Notes under the pieces: model-generated | What the model saw: the letters and a program-made list of their open reading frames with translations, nothing else | Databases searched by the model: none | What the model was told of the DNA's origin: nothing | Made by a program: the position numbers and the translations under genes | Assembly: GCF_002914585.1 (NCBI RefSeq) | Contig: NZ_PDDM01000005.1 | Span: 168,060 to 232,059, forward strand | DNA length: 64,000 bases | Direction: 5' to 3' | Source of the DNA: Pseudanabaena sp. BC1403 | Lineage (GTDB): Bacteria > Cyanobacteriota > Cyanobacteriia > Pseudanabaenales > Pseudanabaenaceae | Part shown: positions 9,719-18,057 of the stretch, one piece after another | Position numbering within the stretch: position 1 is the first letter of the stretch | How the letters are laid out: every line of letters begins with the position of its first letter

Positions 9719-9867
9719 CTTAAGAAACCATTTAAGAATTGTCTAGATCCCCCCCAGCCCCCCTTAAAAAGGGGGGAGAATTAAATTCTTCCCCCTTTTT
9801 AAGGGGGATTGAGGGGGATCTCTTAGGGCTTTTGACCGCAGAAAGTAATTCTTAAATGGTTTCTAAG
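9719..9867. mobile_element. C-rich MITE-like element, copy 1
   Basis: The outer inverted repeat is TTAAGAAACCATTTAAGAATT and its mirror near 9848-9867. It encloses an inner palindrome AGATCCCCC...CCTTAAAAAGG...GGGGGATCT. A second copy with the same inner core and a diverged left rim lies at 55980-56096. It has no coding capacity. Confidence 0.75.
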
Positions 9868-9917
9868 CAATAAGAGCAGACTTGTCCGCAACAATGGCAA
9901 GTCTGCTCTTGTTGCTT
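9865..9917. terminator. Terminator hairpin downstream of YheT-like hydrolase
   Basis: Inverted repeat AAGCAATAAGAGCAGACTTG with mirror CAAGTCTGCTCTTGTTGCTT. It adjoins the minus-strand stop at 9918, so it probably ends that transcript. Confidence 0.7.
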
Positions 9918-10961
9918 TTATGCGAATAATTCTATCCATTCAAAAATGCGATTCCATGCCCACCATCGATCGCGATCGCCATATTGGTTCTGGCATTTTT
10001 TGCTACTAACATAGCCAACATGACCACCGTACTGTGTCAGCATTAGTTTTATTGCAGGGTTGTCTTGAGCAATTTTTTCTAAGTCTGAAATAATCACTGG
10101 ATCAAACATCGGATCATCCGCAGCATAAAGAATAAAGGTTGGCTTTTGCAAATGCGGCATGAAATATAACGGACAACTGGCATCGTAATATTCCTCTACC
10201 GAGTCAAAGCCTAATTTGGCGATTGTTAATTCGTTATCAAATCCCCAAATGCTGTTAGCTCGTTCTACTGCATCGCGAGCTATCGTGTCAGGATGCATTT
10301 TTGCCATGCCACGACCAAGCTTCTTCAATTCACGTGCGATCGCCTTTTCGAGAAATTTTCCCAGTTCGTCTTTAACTAAATAAGTAAGCGAGCGATTGGA
10401 GTCAACACTAGGACAGATTACCGCACCGCCCGCAATATCAGCGGATGTAATTTCTAGATCGCTCCCCCATTCAGCGATCGATTCTCCCGCCTTAATTCCC
10501 CATAAAGCCAATTGCCCTCCGAGGGAATAACCCATTAGCCAAAAGGGTGCTGGACAGCCTAGTTGTTTAGCAGTATTGGCGATACGAATAAAATCTTCAC
10601 CTTCATACAGTCCATCGGAGGTCAGTGCTGGCGAAAGCTCGGCAGTTTTGCCATGTGCTCGCCAATCAAATAAAACTATTGCGTATCCTTTGGCAAAAGC
10701 TTTGCGACCCAAAATTTTCAGAAACCATTGATTATCTAAATCACCTGTAATTCCATAGGTTCCAACTATTGTGCCCTTAGCATTTTGAGGAATTGCATAT
10801 TTCCCAAAGATGGGAACGCCCTGTGCACCAATAAATATATGCTCTTGATAGATGGGTTCTGGTTCTACCGTGAAATTTTCCCACTTTTTACTGATCCGCA
10901 GAGCCGTATAAAGAGTCATTAGCAATCCATTTTTTAGATGCCAAGGCGGAGTGTAGAACAT
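9918..10961 (-). CDS. YheT-like alpha/beta hydrolase
   Basis: A 347-aa alpha/beta-hydrolase of the YheT/UPF0017 group. The nucleophile elbow is GYSLGG (about 160-165), the acid is in LYAADDPMFDP, and the catalytic His is in QYGGHVGYV. The oxyanion-side motif is TYGITGDLDNQ, and DWRAHGKT is typical of the group. No lipoprotein signal is seen. Family members are esterases with unknown physiological substrate, so a specific reaction cannot be assigned. It lies alone on the minus strand. Confidence 0.8.
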   Translation of the reverse strand: MFYTPPWHLKNGLLMTLYTALRISKKWENFTVEPEPIYQEHIFIGAQGVPIFGKYAIPQNAKGTIVGTYGITGDLDNQWFLKILGRKAFAKGYAIVLFDWRAHGKTAELSPALTSDGLYEGEDFIRIANTAKQLGCPAPFWLMGYSLGGQLALWGIKAGESIAEWGSDLEITSADIAGGAVICPSVDSNRSLTYLVKDELGKFLEKAIARELKKLGRGMAKMHPDTIARDAVERANSIWGFDNELTIAKLGFDSVEEYYDASCPLYFMPHLQKPTFILYAADDPMFDPVIISDLEKIAQDNPAIKLMLTQYGGHVGYVSSKKCQNQYGDRDRWWAWNRIFEWIELFA

Positions 10962-10989
10962 ACGAAAAATTTCCTATTTGCATTTCTTT

Positions 10990-11093
10990 ATACCAATTCA
11001 CAAAAGTGTGACAACACTTCTGTGAATTAAAAACCAAACCCTGTAAGGGTTTTAAAAACACAAAGTGGCGCAGCCACTTTGTGTTTTGGTATT
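10990..11093. mobile_element. Three-hairpin TACCAA MITE, copy A
   Basis: 104-base non-coding element with ends TACCAA...TTGGTA flanked by TA. It consists of three consecutive hairpins: AATTCACA(A)AGTGTG...TGTGAATT, AAACCC..GGGTTT, and AAACACAAAGTGGC..GCCACTTTGTGTTT. Three further full copies are at 14897, 27500 and 54622. Confidence 0.8.
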
Positions 11094-11149
11094 ACTACTA
11101 TAGCTGTTGCTATTTTTAACCCTAAGCATGAAGCATTGCTTCAAAAATA

Positions 11150-11180
11150 AATAGGCTCCCGCATTTAGCAGGAGCCTATT
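11150..11180 (-). terminator. Terminator after tRNA-Ser
   Basis: Stem AATAGGCTCC / GGAGCCTATT located 10 bases beyond the 3' end of the minus-strand tRNA and followed, in transcript sense, by a T-rich stretch. Confidence 0.75.
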
Positions 11181-11190
11181 CTATTACTAC

Positions 11191-11276
11191 GGAGAGAGAG
11201 GGATTCGAACCCTCGTTAAAGTTACCCCTAAACAGCATTTCCAGTGCTGCGCCTTCAACCACTCGGCCATCTCTCC
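11191..11276 (-). tRNA. tRNA-Ser (anticodon GGA)
   Basis: The minus strand begins GGAGAGATGGCCGAGTGGTT and ends with the T-arm GAGGGTTCGAATCCCTC and the matching acceptor TCTCTCC. The anticodon stem-loop is CAGCA-CTGGAAA-TGCTG, giving anticodon GGA (complement at 11240-11242). A long variable arm, as required for serine tRNAs, follows. The 3' CCA is not encoded. Confidence 0.97.
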
Positions 11277-11375
11277 TCGCTTAACGTGACAAAAAACTCT
11301 GTTAAAGTTGTTTGCTTAATCGCGCGGATTTTAATCATACCAAAACATGACACATATGCAAAAAAAGTTATAAAT

Positions 11376-11431
11376 AAAAAACCAAAGGTTGTGAGGTGGT
11401 GCTTAGCGCCACCTCACAACCTTTGGTTTTT
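11376..11431. repeat. Intergenic palindrome
   Basis: Perfect inverted repeat with AAAAACCAAAGGTTGTGAGG arms, a GTGG(T)GC core and a TTAG-type loop. It lies at the 3' end of the minus-strand DUF39 gene and probably works as its terminator. Confidence 0.85.
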
Positions 11432-11437
11432 ACAAAT

Positions 11438-12604
11438 CTAGAACCCTCGTACATCTTGCGGTAAAAAGGCGCGATCGCTTGGCAACATTGCTACAGGTTC
11501 TGTAAGCGTAAATTCACCTTTCACAATCCAATCCTTCAGCGTTTTAGCGGCTTCTTCGGATAAATGTAAACTAGCTAAAGGCGCAGTACGAACTGTTGAA
11601 CCTGCGATCGTAATTTTGCCAGACTTGAGTTGTGCATAGGAAACAGACCCAAAAATAGGGCGTACACGTCTCGGAATCGAGAAATCAATTACAGGTGCGA
11701 CTAACTCTTCATCCAAAACAGCCGCTCTTGCCACCACTTCTTCATTAATTACGGGAAGTGGTACAGCAACTCCCATCATCAAAGACGCACCATAATTACG
11801 GAAATAGCAACCACGCACCCAATCAGAAGTCATTTGCTTAGCATCGCCAATCAGAGCCAGAGTTGCCGCAGGTCCAATGGGAGTACGGTTCTCTAACCGC
11901 TTTTGTAATGGGAAGTGTTGCGTTCCTTCCCATGCCACATAGCCAATGCCACCGCCCATAAAGATACGTGTACCAATGCCAATTAATTGCAGATCAGGAT
12001 CGTTCCACAATGGCGAAATTGCGCCTGGATTAGAATAAACAGCATTACCTAAGCGGGGCTGAAGTGGGCCCAGATATGTATAGAGAGTTTCTTCGCCACC
12101 ATTGACCCCGACAATAAAATTCTGGTAGAGATTACGGGGATTAAATAGATAGAATTGATTAATGGATTCTTTAGTAATCGTCGTTTCAAAATTAGCGCGA
12201 GGATAGCAATCATTGGGATGTCCGATCGCTTTAAAGCTCACAGTCTTTCCTGCAATCAAATCAGCGATCACATGACCACCGCCACGATATTGCGGTGCTT
12301 CATCGGTAGGATCAGCTTCTTGAGTTGCTCCTAAATAAATATCCACTGCTCCAAATCCTGCATAGGCTGGTACACCATCTATCCAGCAAGTTCTAATCTT
12401 AATCGGTGGATCAGTATGTCCTAAATTGAGCACAGCCCCCGAGGACTCCATCGGCTCGAATGTACCTGTGACGATCACATCTACTTGCTTAGTAGCTTGA
12501 GTTACCCCGATATCTACGACAAGGGCTTTGAGTTCGGTAGCAGTAAGGACTTTAGCCTTGCCAGCTTTGATTTTGGCATTAATATCGGCGATCGTTTGAG
12601 GCAT
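11438..12604 (-). CDS. Homocysteine biosynthesis protein (DUF39 / HcyBio)
   Basis: A 388-aa member of the DUF39 (HcyBio) family. Relatives in methanogens and sulfate reducers are needed to make homocysteine from aspartate semialdehyde and reduced sulfur. Recognisable segments are GTFEPMESSGAVLNLGHTDPP (about 47-67), RGGGHVIADLIAGK, a Cys in HPNDCYPRANFETT, and the glycine-rich GIGTRIFMGGGIGYVAWEGTQH. The C-terminal CBS or ferredoxin modules of some archaeal forms are absent. Two genes away and divergent lies metK, which uses methionine derived from homocysteine, so the neighbourhood fits sulfur amino-acid metabolism. Confidence 0.8.
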   Translation of the reverse strand: MPQTIADINAKIKAGKAKVLTATELKALVVDIGVTQATKQVDVIVTGTFEPMESSGAVLNLGHTDPPIKIRTCWIDGVPAYAGFGAVDIYLGATQEADPTDEAPQYRGGGHVIADLIAGKTVSFKAIGHPNDCYPRANFETTITKESINQFYLFNPRNLYQNFIVGVNGGEETLYTYLGPLQPRLGNAVYSNPGAISPLWNDPDLQLIGIGTRIFMGGGIGYVAWEGTQHFPLQKRLENRTPIGPAATLALIGDAKQMTSDWVRGCYFRNYGASLMMGVAVPLPVINEEVVARAAVLDEELVAPVIDFSIPRRVRPIFGSVSYAQLKSGKITIAGSTVRTAPLASLHLSEEAAKTLKDWIVKGEFTLTEPVAMLPSDRAFLPQDVRGF

Positions 12605-12650
12605 AGGACTTTGCTAAATTGCAGTTGAGTAGCTACGCACAATTAAATAT

Positions 12651-12711
12651 AAAACCCCAAAATCTGTACCGCCCACTTAGCGAGCGGTACAGATTTTGGC
12701 TCTGGGTTTTT
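12651..12711. repeat. Intergenic palindrome with a four-base bulge
   Basis: Inverted repeat AAAACCCCAAAATCTGTACCG and mirror, interrupted by CTCT on the right arm only. It sits between the DUF39 start and the YbjN stop. Confidence 0.8.
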
Positions 12712-12756
12712 AATTATGCCAAGGTGCTTATCTAGAATATAGCGCTTTGCGCTCTC

Positions 12757-12800
12757 ATAAAAAGCAAAGGGGGCACTTAGTGCCCCCTTTGCTTTTTATG
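12757..12800 (-). terminator. Terminator of the YbjN-family gene
   Basis: Strong hairpin CATAAAAAGCAAAGGGGGCA with its mirror. It overlaps the stop codon of the minus-strand gene, and the T-run follows the stem in either direction. Confidence 0.8.
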
Positions 12801-13287
12801 GTGACCAGCCATTACTTGATAATGTGCCTGCATGAATACGATCTAAGGCGCGTTTGCCACCCCAGCGATCGACAATTTTGTCATCATATTCGTCAGCAAT
12901 TTCCATCACTGCTTTAACTGAGGCTTCTAGCTCTTTCATGTCACAAGTCGAGCCAACGATTGAATGTTCAAACAGAATTTCACTGTCTGGCGATATGCCA
13001 AAGGCTCCAAAAATCATCTTGGCATTTTCTTCAAGTAAATATCGCATCAGGTCTGGCTTTAATTCTGCACCAACTACCACATACGATCGCGTATTAATAA
13101 TTGCATCATCTCCATCCCAAGGAAAAACCAATACTTCTACTAACGCTGAACCCATAAATATGCCTAATCCTGGAATATCTTGGCGAGCGCAGGGACATTT
13201 ACTAAATATCTCTTGCATCCACGTTACTACTTTTTCATAACAGGCTTCTTGAGCAGTAGTTTGAAATTTCAAGTTATTTGCCTCCAT
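12796..13287 (-). CDS. YbjN domain-containing protein
   Basis: A 163-aa soluble protein of the YbjN (type III secretion chaperone-like fold) family common in cyanobacteria. Landmarks are CYEKVVTWMQEIF, DDAIINTRSYVVVGAE, PDLMRYLLEEN, ILFEHSIVGSTCD and ELEASVKAVMEIADEYDD, ending WGGKRALDRI. A role in protein binding is assumed from the fold; no enzymatic site is visible. I chose the ATG at 13287 rather than the TTG at 13299 because homologs I remember begin close to NNLxFQT. It shares a divergent region with metK that contains a long palindrome. Confidence 0.75.
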   Translation of the reverse strand: MEANNLKFQTTAQEACYEKVVTWMQEIFSKCPCARQDIPGLGIFMGSALVEVLVFPWDGDDAIINTRSYVVVGAELKPDLMRYLLEENAKMIFGAFGISPDSEILFEHSIVGSTCDMKELEASVKAVMEIADEYDDKIVDRWGGKRALDRIHAGTLSSNGWSP

Positions 13288-13370
13288 AGGTTTAGACAAC
13301 TTTTTGATTTTGGCAATCAGATATTAGTACTTAGATTAATCAGACTATACCTATATACAGGTACATTTTA

Positions 13371-13433
13371 AAATGAAACCCTAAAAATAGGATGGGGCGC
13401 AAAGCGCCCCATCCTATTTTTAGGGTTTCATTT
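13371..13433. repeat. Perfect 63-base palindrome in a divergent promoter region
   Basis: Arms of 30 bases (AAATGAAACCCTAAAAATAG...GGGGCGC) match exactly around a 3-base AAA loop. It lies between the divergent YbjN gene and metK, and its right end overlaps a possible metK -35 hexamer (TTGACC, 13432-13437). The location argues for something other than plain termination. Confidence 0.9.
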
Positions 13434-13501
13434 GACCCCTTGTACTATGATGGATAAATCTTAAGAGATACCAAAAATTTGCCTTATTACTTCTTACGTT
13501 T

Positions 13502-13507
13502 AGGAGG
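13502..13507 (+). promoter_or_regulatory. Shine-Dalgarno site that sets the metK TTG start
   Basis: AGGAGG lies 8 bases before TTG at 13516, and no in-frame ATG or GTG lies at a better distance. This supports the unusual TTG start for metK. Confidence 0.85.
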
Positions 13508-13515
13508 AAACATAG

Positions 13516-14754
13516 TTGGCTAGTCGCTTCTTATTTACATCTGAATCAGTTACGGAAGGTCACCCCGACAAAATTTGTGATCAAATTTCCGATACGATTC
13601 TTGATACCTTACTGGCTCAAGATCCACGATCGCGTGTTGCAGCTGAGGTTGTGGTCAACACGGGTTTGGTCTTGATCACGGGGGAAATCACCACCAAAGC
13701 GAATGTCAACTACGTCGATATTGCTCGTAAAAAAATTGCAGAAATTGGATATACCAATGCTGATAATGGCTTTTCAGCAAATAGCTGCGCGGTGATGGTA
13801 GCCCTTGACGAACAGTCTCCAGACATTGCTCAAGGGGTGAATGTTGCCCATGAAGTCCGCACTGGTGCGGAAGAAGAAGCGGATATCGAAGCCGTAGGTG
13901 CTGGCGATCAAGGCATTATGTTTGGGTTTGCTTGCGACGAAACACCCGAGTTTATGCCGATGCCGATCGCGATCGCCCACCGCTTAGCCCGTCAGTTATC
14001 AGTGGTTCGTAAAAATGGTACATTGCCATATTTACGTCCTGATGGCAAAACTCAGGTCACTGTAGTTTATGAAAACGATAAACCTGTTGCGATCGACACG
14101 ATCCTAATTTCGACACAGCATGATGCGGCAATCGATGGCATTAGTGACGAAGCCAAAGTGCAAGAACGCATTAAAGCTGATCTCTGGACACATGTAGTTT
14201 TACCAAGCTTTGCCGATACATCAGTCAAGCCTAATGATCAAACCCGCTATTTGGTTAATCCAACAGGTAAGTTTGTGATCGGCGGGCCCCAAGGTGACTC
14301 AGGGCTAACGGGGCGTAAAATTATTGTTGATACTTACGGTGGCTATGCTCGTCATGGCGGTGGTGCTTTTTCGGGCAAAGATCCGACAAAGGTCGATCGC
14401 AGCGCTGCATATGCTGCTCGTCATGCTGCTAAAAATATTGTGGCAGCAGGTTTGGCTAGCAAATGCGAGTTACAAATTAGTTATGCGATCGGTGTGGCTC
14501 GTCCAACCAGTATGCATATCGATACTTTTGGTACGGGTAAGGTTGATGAAGAGACTTTGCTCCGCTTAGTCAAGGATCATTTTGATTTGCGCCCTGCGGC
14601 AATTATCAAGAATTTTGATTTGCAAAATTTACCCAGTGCTCGAAAGGGGCGTTTCTATCAAGATGTCGCTGCCTATGGTCACATGGGACGCAATGATTTA
14701 GACCTTCCTTGGGAACTTCTAGACAAAGTGGAACTCTTGAAAAAGAACGCTTAA
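13516..14754 (+). CDS. metK: S-adenosylmethionine synthetase
   Basis: It makes SAM from methionine and ATP with release of phosphate and pyrophosphate. All family signatures are present: [20 protein letters not shown] at the N-terminus (metal and ATP ligands), [12 protein letters not shown] near residue 128, and the P-loop-like [16 protein letters not shown] around 277-292. At 412 aa it has the usual length. It starts with TTG behind a strong AGGAGG site. A weak promoter is possible (TTGACC at 13432, GATAAA near 13453), though the spacing is short. A hairpin terminator follows the stop directly. Confidence 0.96.
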   Translation: MASRFLFTSESVTEGHPDKICDQISDTILDTLLAQDPRSRVAAEVVVNTGLVLITGEITTKANVNYVDIARKKIAEIGYTNADNGFSANSCAVMVALDEQSPDIAQGVNVAHEVRTGAEEEADIEAVGAGDQGIMFGFACDETPEFMPMPIAIAHRLARQLSVVRKNGTLPYLRPDGKTQVTVVYENDKPVAIDTILISTQHDAAIDGISDEAKVQERIKADLWTHVVLPSFADTSVKPNDQTRYLVNPTGKFVIGGPQGDSGLTGRKIIVDTYGGYARHGGGAFSGKDPTKVDRSAAYAARHAAKNIVAAGLASKCELQISYAIGVARPTSMHIDTFGTGKVDEETLLRLVKDHFDLRPAAIIKNFDLQNLPSARKGRFYQDVAAYGHMGRNDLDLPWELLDKVELLKKNA

Positions 14755-14791
14755 GATTAAAAAGGCTCGCTTAGCGAGCCTTTTTAATCTT
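14753..14791 (+). terminator. metK terminator
   Basis: Hairpin AAGATTAAAAAGGCTCGC with mirror GCGAGCCTTTTTAATCTT beginning in the metK stop codon. The stem-plus-T-run form is typical of an intrinsic terminator. Confidence 0.88.
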
Positions 14792-14896
14792 GGGATTTGA
14801 ATTTCATTATTGAGTAAAAAATCGTATCGCAGGAATTCAGCCTAAAAATAAAAAAATGATCGCGTAAAAGATATACAAACTGACTAAATCATGTTT

Positions 14897-15001
14897 ATCC
14901 CAAAACACAAAATGGCGTAACCGTTTTGTGTTTTTAAAACCATTACTGGGTTTGGTTTTTAATTCGCAAAAGCGTGACAACACTGTTGTGAATTGGTATT
15001 A
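14897..15001. mobile_element. Three-hairpin TACCAA MITE, copy B
   Basis: Same element as at 10990, in the opposite orientation, with slight decay of the left end (TCCCAAAACACA instead of TACCAAAACACA). It lies between the convergent metK and larB. Confidence 0.8.
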
Positions 15002-15007
15002 AAAGCA

Positions 15008-15772
15008 TTAAAGATCTTGCCGATCGCTTGCTAAGCGTAAAATTTTTCCTGCCAGCATCGCCGCTCCGAAGCCGTTATCGATATTTACCACACCAACACC
15101 AGTGGCACAGGAATTGAGCATCGTCAGCAAAGGCGCAAGCCCATTAAAACTAGCACCATAACCGATACTCGTCGGCACTGCCACAATCGGGCAATCTGCC
15201 AAACCTGCAACCACACTTGCCAAAGCCCCTTCCATACCCGCAACCACAATAATCACATCAGCATCCGCGATCGCATCACGATGACTGAGCAAACGGTGGA
15301 TACCTGCCACACCCACATCCCAAAGCCGCTTCACTGTAAATCCACATAGCTCACCTGTGACAGCCGCTTCCTCTGCGATCGGCAGATCGGCAGTTCCTGC
15401 GGTGAGAATTGTCATTGTGCCTTGCTTTTTCATGATTGACTCACCGAGACAGCAAATTTGGGCGATCGGGTAATAGCGCAAACCGCGTAAAGATGGCTGA
15501 ATAAGTTCATAAATAGAGGATGAGATTTTGGTAGCCATTACCAAGGGATTTTTGGACTCCATTACGCGCATAATCTGGACAATTTGCTCAGGTGTTTTAC
15601 CTAAGCCAAAAATCACTTCAGGAAATCCTGTTCGTAAAGTGCGATGGTGATCGATTTTGGCGAAATCTCCAACCGATTCATAATGCATATATTTCAATTC
15701 TTCTAAAGCTTTCTCTGGACTAAGTTCTCCTTTCGCTACTGTTTCCAGAATTTGCTTTAAGTTGTCGTGCAT
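15008..15772 (-). CDS. larB: Nickel-pincer cofactor biosynthesis protein LarB
   Basis: A 254-aa protein of the AIR-carboxylase (PurE)-like family. In lactate racemase systems LarB carboxylates and hydrolyses nicotinic acid adenine dinucleotide to start nickel-pincer nucleotide synthesis. Visible segments are DHHRTLRTGFPEVIFGLGKT, TAGTADLPIAEEAA, VGVAGIHRLL and VVAGMEGALASVVAGL, followed by VPTSIGYGASFNGLAPLLTML. The ATG at 15772 gives the normal MHDNLKQIL beginning; the longer frame from a GTG at 15850 would overlap the upstream permease. larC and larE are not nearby, as is common in cyanobacteria, so the final use of the cofactor is unknown here. Confidence 0.88.
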   Translation of the reverse strand: MHDNLKQILETVAKGELSPEKALEELKYMHYESVGDFAKIDHHRTLRTGFPEVIFGLGKTPEQIVQIMRVMESKNPLVMATKISSSIYELIQPSLRGLRYYPIAQICCLGESIMKKQGTMTILTAGTADLPIAEEAAVTGELCGFTVKRLWDVGVAGIHRLLSHRDAIADADVIIVVAGMEGALASVVAGLADCPIVAVPTSIGYGASFNGLAPLLTMLNSCATGVGVVNIDNGFGAAMLAGKILRLASDRQDL

Positions 15773-15833
15773 AGAGATTAAATTTGCTGATTTAGGGCAA
15801 GACTTCGGATAGTGTAATGATTTTACGTTACCG

Positions 15834-16760
15834 TCAATTCTTCGCCACACTTTTAATAGGCTTATCTGAAAGGCTTTGGAAATATAGCAGTCCCGCAGAG
15901 GCTAGGAATGTAAAGTAAGCGATCGCTTGTCCAAAAAATAGGCGATCGCGAAAGCCAAACAAAGCTTTGAGTAAGATTCCAGGGAATTCATTGTCAGGAA
16001 GAATCTCATGCACATCCCAAACTAAACCACCTAGAAGACAAGAAGTTAATCCAGTTGTTGCATCGGTTGGGAAACAAAGCGAAGCTTGCGAGAGTTCAGC
16101 GTAGGCTGCTATGGCTTTGTCAAGATGCCCGATCGCGCTGATTACTAAACCTCCAACGATTAGTAATAGAAATATCCCCATCGCTTGAAAAAATACTTTG
16201 AGATTGATGCGAATCCCGAACTGAAACAGTGCAATCCCGATCGCTACAGCACCAACTAAACCTGCGATCGCACCCAAAATTGGCACAAGTCCACCTTGCA
16301 GCTTTGCCGAGATAAAAATCACTACTTCAAAACCTTCGCGCAAAACTGCAATTAGAATCAGCGTGAAAACTGCCCATCCTGCATTCTTTTCATTCGCGAT
16401 CGCCTTACCAATTCGCCCCTCGATTTCACCCTTCAGCGCTTTAGCATTTTCAGTCATCCATACCAACATCCAACTCAGCATGGCGATCGCAGTGATTCCC
16501 AAAATGCCTTGCCACAATTGTCCATAAAAAGCTGCTTGGTCTGGGTCAGTACTTTCGACCTGTTTTAAAAACCAATTCAGTAATATCCCCACCACAAAGC
16601 TAGCTAAGATACCTGTACCAATGCCACCAAACACCCAAGGGTTAAGCGAGCTGCGATCGACTTTTTTGAGATAAGCCATCACGATGCCCACCACAAGGGC
16701 GGCTTCAACACCTTCGCGTAAAGTAATCGCAAAAATCGGTAAGGCTGCACTGAAATCCAT
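15834..16760 (-). CDS. FTR1-family high-affinity iron permease
   Basis: A 308-aa inner-membrane protein with about seven hydrophobic segments. The two REXXE iron-transfer motifs that define FTR1 are present: REGVE near residue 15 and REGFE near residue 142. EfeU-type proteins move ferric iron or, in some bacteria, other metals. The ATG at 16760 is preceded by AAAGGAAAC. No efeO or efeB partner is adjacent. The downstream gene on the same strand is larB, 61 bases away, so the two may be co-transcribed. Confidence 0.88.
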   Translation of the reverse strand: MDFSAALPIFAITLREGVEAALVVGIVMAYLKKVDRSSLNPWVFGGIGTGILASFVVGILLNWFLKQVESTDPDQAAFYGQLWQGILGITAIAMLSWMLVWMTENAKALKGEIEGRIGKAIANEKNAGWAVFTLILIAVLREGFEVVIFISAKLQGGLVPILGAIAGLVGAVAIGIALFQFGIRINLKVFFQAMGIFLLLIVGGLVISAIGHLDKAIAAYAELSQASLCFPTDATTGLTSCLLGGLVWDVHEILPDNEFPGILLKALFGFRDRLFFGQAIAYFTFLASAGLLYFQSLSDKPIKSVAKN

Positions 16761-16855
16761 ATAAGTTTCCTTTAGGTTTTTTTAGTAACTCTCTCTCATC
16801 CTTTATCAAAGGTAACCTATACAAACTGCGATCGCCTCTAACAACTAGTCAAATT

Positions 16856-16999
16856 AGGGATTACGCAAATAAACCAAGAACTTAAGTGTGGTCTAAAAGC
16901 TCAATTCTGCTTCAGCAGGCTGAAAAATACCTTTAATCAAACCGTTTCATTGGGCTTGAGATTTTAGACAACACTTAAGTTCTTGGTTTGTTTTGGACT
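16856..16999. mobile_element. GGACTTACGC-type MITE, diverged copy
   Basis: Ends GGGATTACGCAAATAAACC and ...GGTTTGTTTTGGACTTT are imperfect inverted repeats around an inner AACCAAGAACTTAAG/CTTAAGTTCTTGGTT pair. Resembles the element at 27799-27946. It occupies most of the 348-base spacer between the iron permease and the methyltransferase gene. Confidence 0.65.
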
Positions 17000-17108
17000 T
17001 TATGGTGACGGCTTTGCGATTTTCAAGCAAGCGAGGTACAGAGGGTTGAGAAACGCTATATATTAAAATGTGCATGAATAAAAAAATATTTATCGTAGGA
17101 ATTAGCAA

Positions 17109-17891
17109 TTGCTCACCAGTACAAAAAATCCATTAGTTAAGCAACTGAGATCGCTTGGTGAGAATGCTAAAGATCGGAAAGAGCAAGGACTGTTTTTAGT
17201 AGAAGGAACTCATGCCCTAATAGAAGCGATCGCCACAGCTTATCCACTTTCAGTAGTCTGCTGTACCGAAAAATGGATCGCAGTGAATCCCTATTTGTAT
17301 GAACAGATTGCAGCCATTGATACGATCGAAAGATTAGAAATTGTCTCTGAAGAAGTGATTCAGGCGATCGCTACGACCAAAAATCCTGATGGGGCGATCG
17401 CAGCAGCATTTATGCCATCTCGCAAAGTCGCCAAGATCAAGTCATTGGGTTTAGCTTTAGAAACAATTCAAGATCCAGGTAATATTGGAGCGATCGTGCG
17501 ATCGGCAGTTGCCGTGGGGATTGATGGTATGTTGGTAAGTAGCGATAGTGTCGATTTGACTAATCCCAAAATTATTCGGGCTACCGCAGGACAATGGTTT
17601 CGCTGTGCGATGCAAACATCCACACATATCGCCGATGATATTCGCAAATTGCAAGCACAGGGCGTAAAAGTAATCGCCACATTAGCAAATGCACCCAAAA
17701 CCTATTGGGATTATGACTTTACGCAACCGACTTTGATTTTGCTGGGTAATGAAGGCAATGGACTATCTCAAGAATTAATTGAACTTGCGGATGAAACTGT
17801 ATCGATTCCACAAAGCGATCACGTAGAATCCTTAAATGTGGCTATTTGTGCGGCATTACTGCTCTATGAAGCAAAACGTCAGCGATCGTAG
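17109..17891 (+). CDS. TrmH-family RNA 2'-O-methyltransferase
   Basis: A 260-aa SPOUT-class enzyme that transfers a methyl group from SAM to ribose 2'-OH in rRNA or tRNA. Motif 1 is DPGNIGAIVRSA (about 123-134), motif 2 LILLGNEGNGLSQE, motif 3 IPQSDHVESLNVAICAALLLYE, which together form the knotted SAM site. The N-terminal substrate-binding domain has STKNPLVKQLRSL. It starts with TTG at 17109, supported by GTAGGA 8 bases upstream. The exact target nucleotide cannot be told from sequence. Confidence 0.9.
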   Translation: MLTSTKNPLVKQLRSLGENAKDRKEQGLFLVEGTHALIEAIATAYPLSVVCCTEKWIAVNPYLYEQIAAIDTIERLEIVSEEVIQAIATTKNPDGAIAAAFMPSRKVAKIKSLGLALETIQDPGNIGAIVRSAVAVGIDGMLVSSDSVDLTNPKIIRATAGQWFRCAMQTSTHIADDIRKLQAQGVKVIATLANAPKTYWDYDFTQPTLILLGNEGNGLSQELIELADETVSIPQSDHVESLNVAICAALLLYEAKRQRS

Positions 17892-17986
17892 ATAAGTAAC
17901 TGTGCAGAATAAATTACCGAAACCCTTAGTGGTTGTCCCCCTGCGGGTTTAGATTTGCAATTAATTATGCGCAGTTACTTATCTAA
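17889..17986. mobile_element. AGATAAGTAACTG MITE-like element
   Basis: About 98 bases bounded by AGATAAGTAACTGTGCA and its mirror TGCGCAGTTACTTATCT. The middle contains ACCCTTAGTGG..CCCCCTGCGGG. It abuts the stop codon of the methyltransferase gene. Confidence 0.65.
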
Positions 17987-18057
17987 AACGCTGTAAAAAT
18001 CTCTTAAAACCCAAAAATCGGTTTACACTTTTTTGAAGCAGCACATCGGAATCGTGT

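Noticed and set aside
13297..13299. TTG start for the YbjN gene
   Set aside because: ATG at 13287 matches the usual family N-terminus better.
15008..15850. Longer larB frame from GTG 15850
   Set aside because: It adds 26 residues unlike LarB and would overlap the FTR1 gene; ATG at 15772 gives the standard start.
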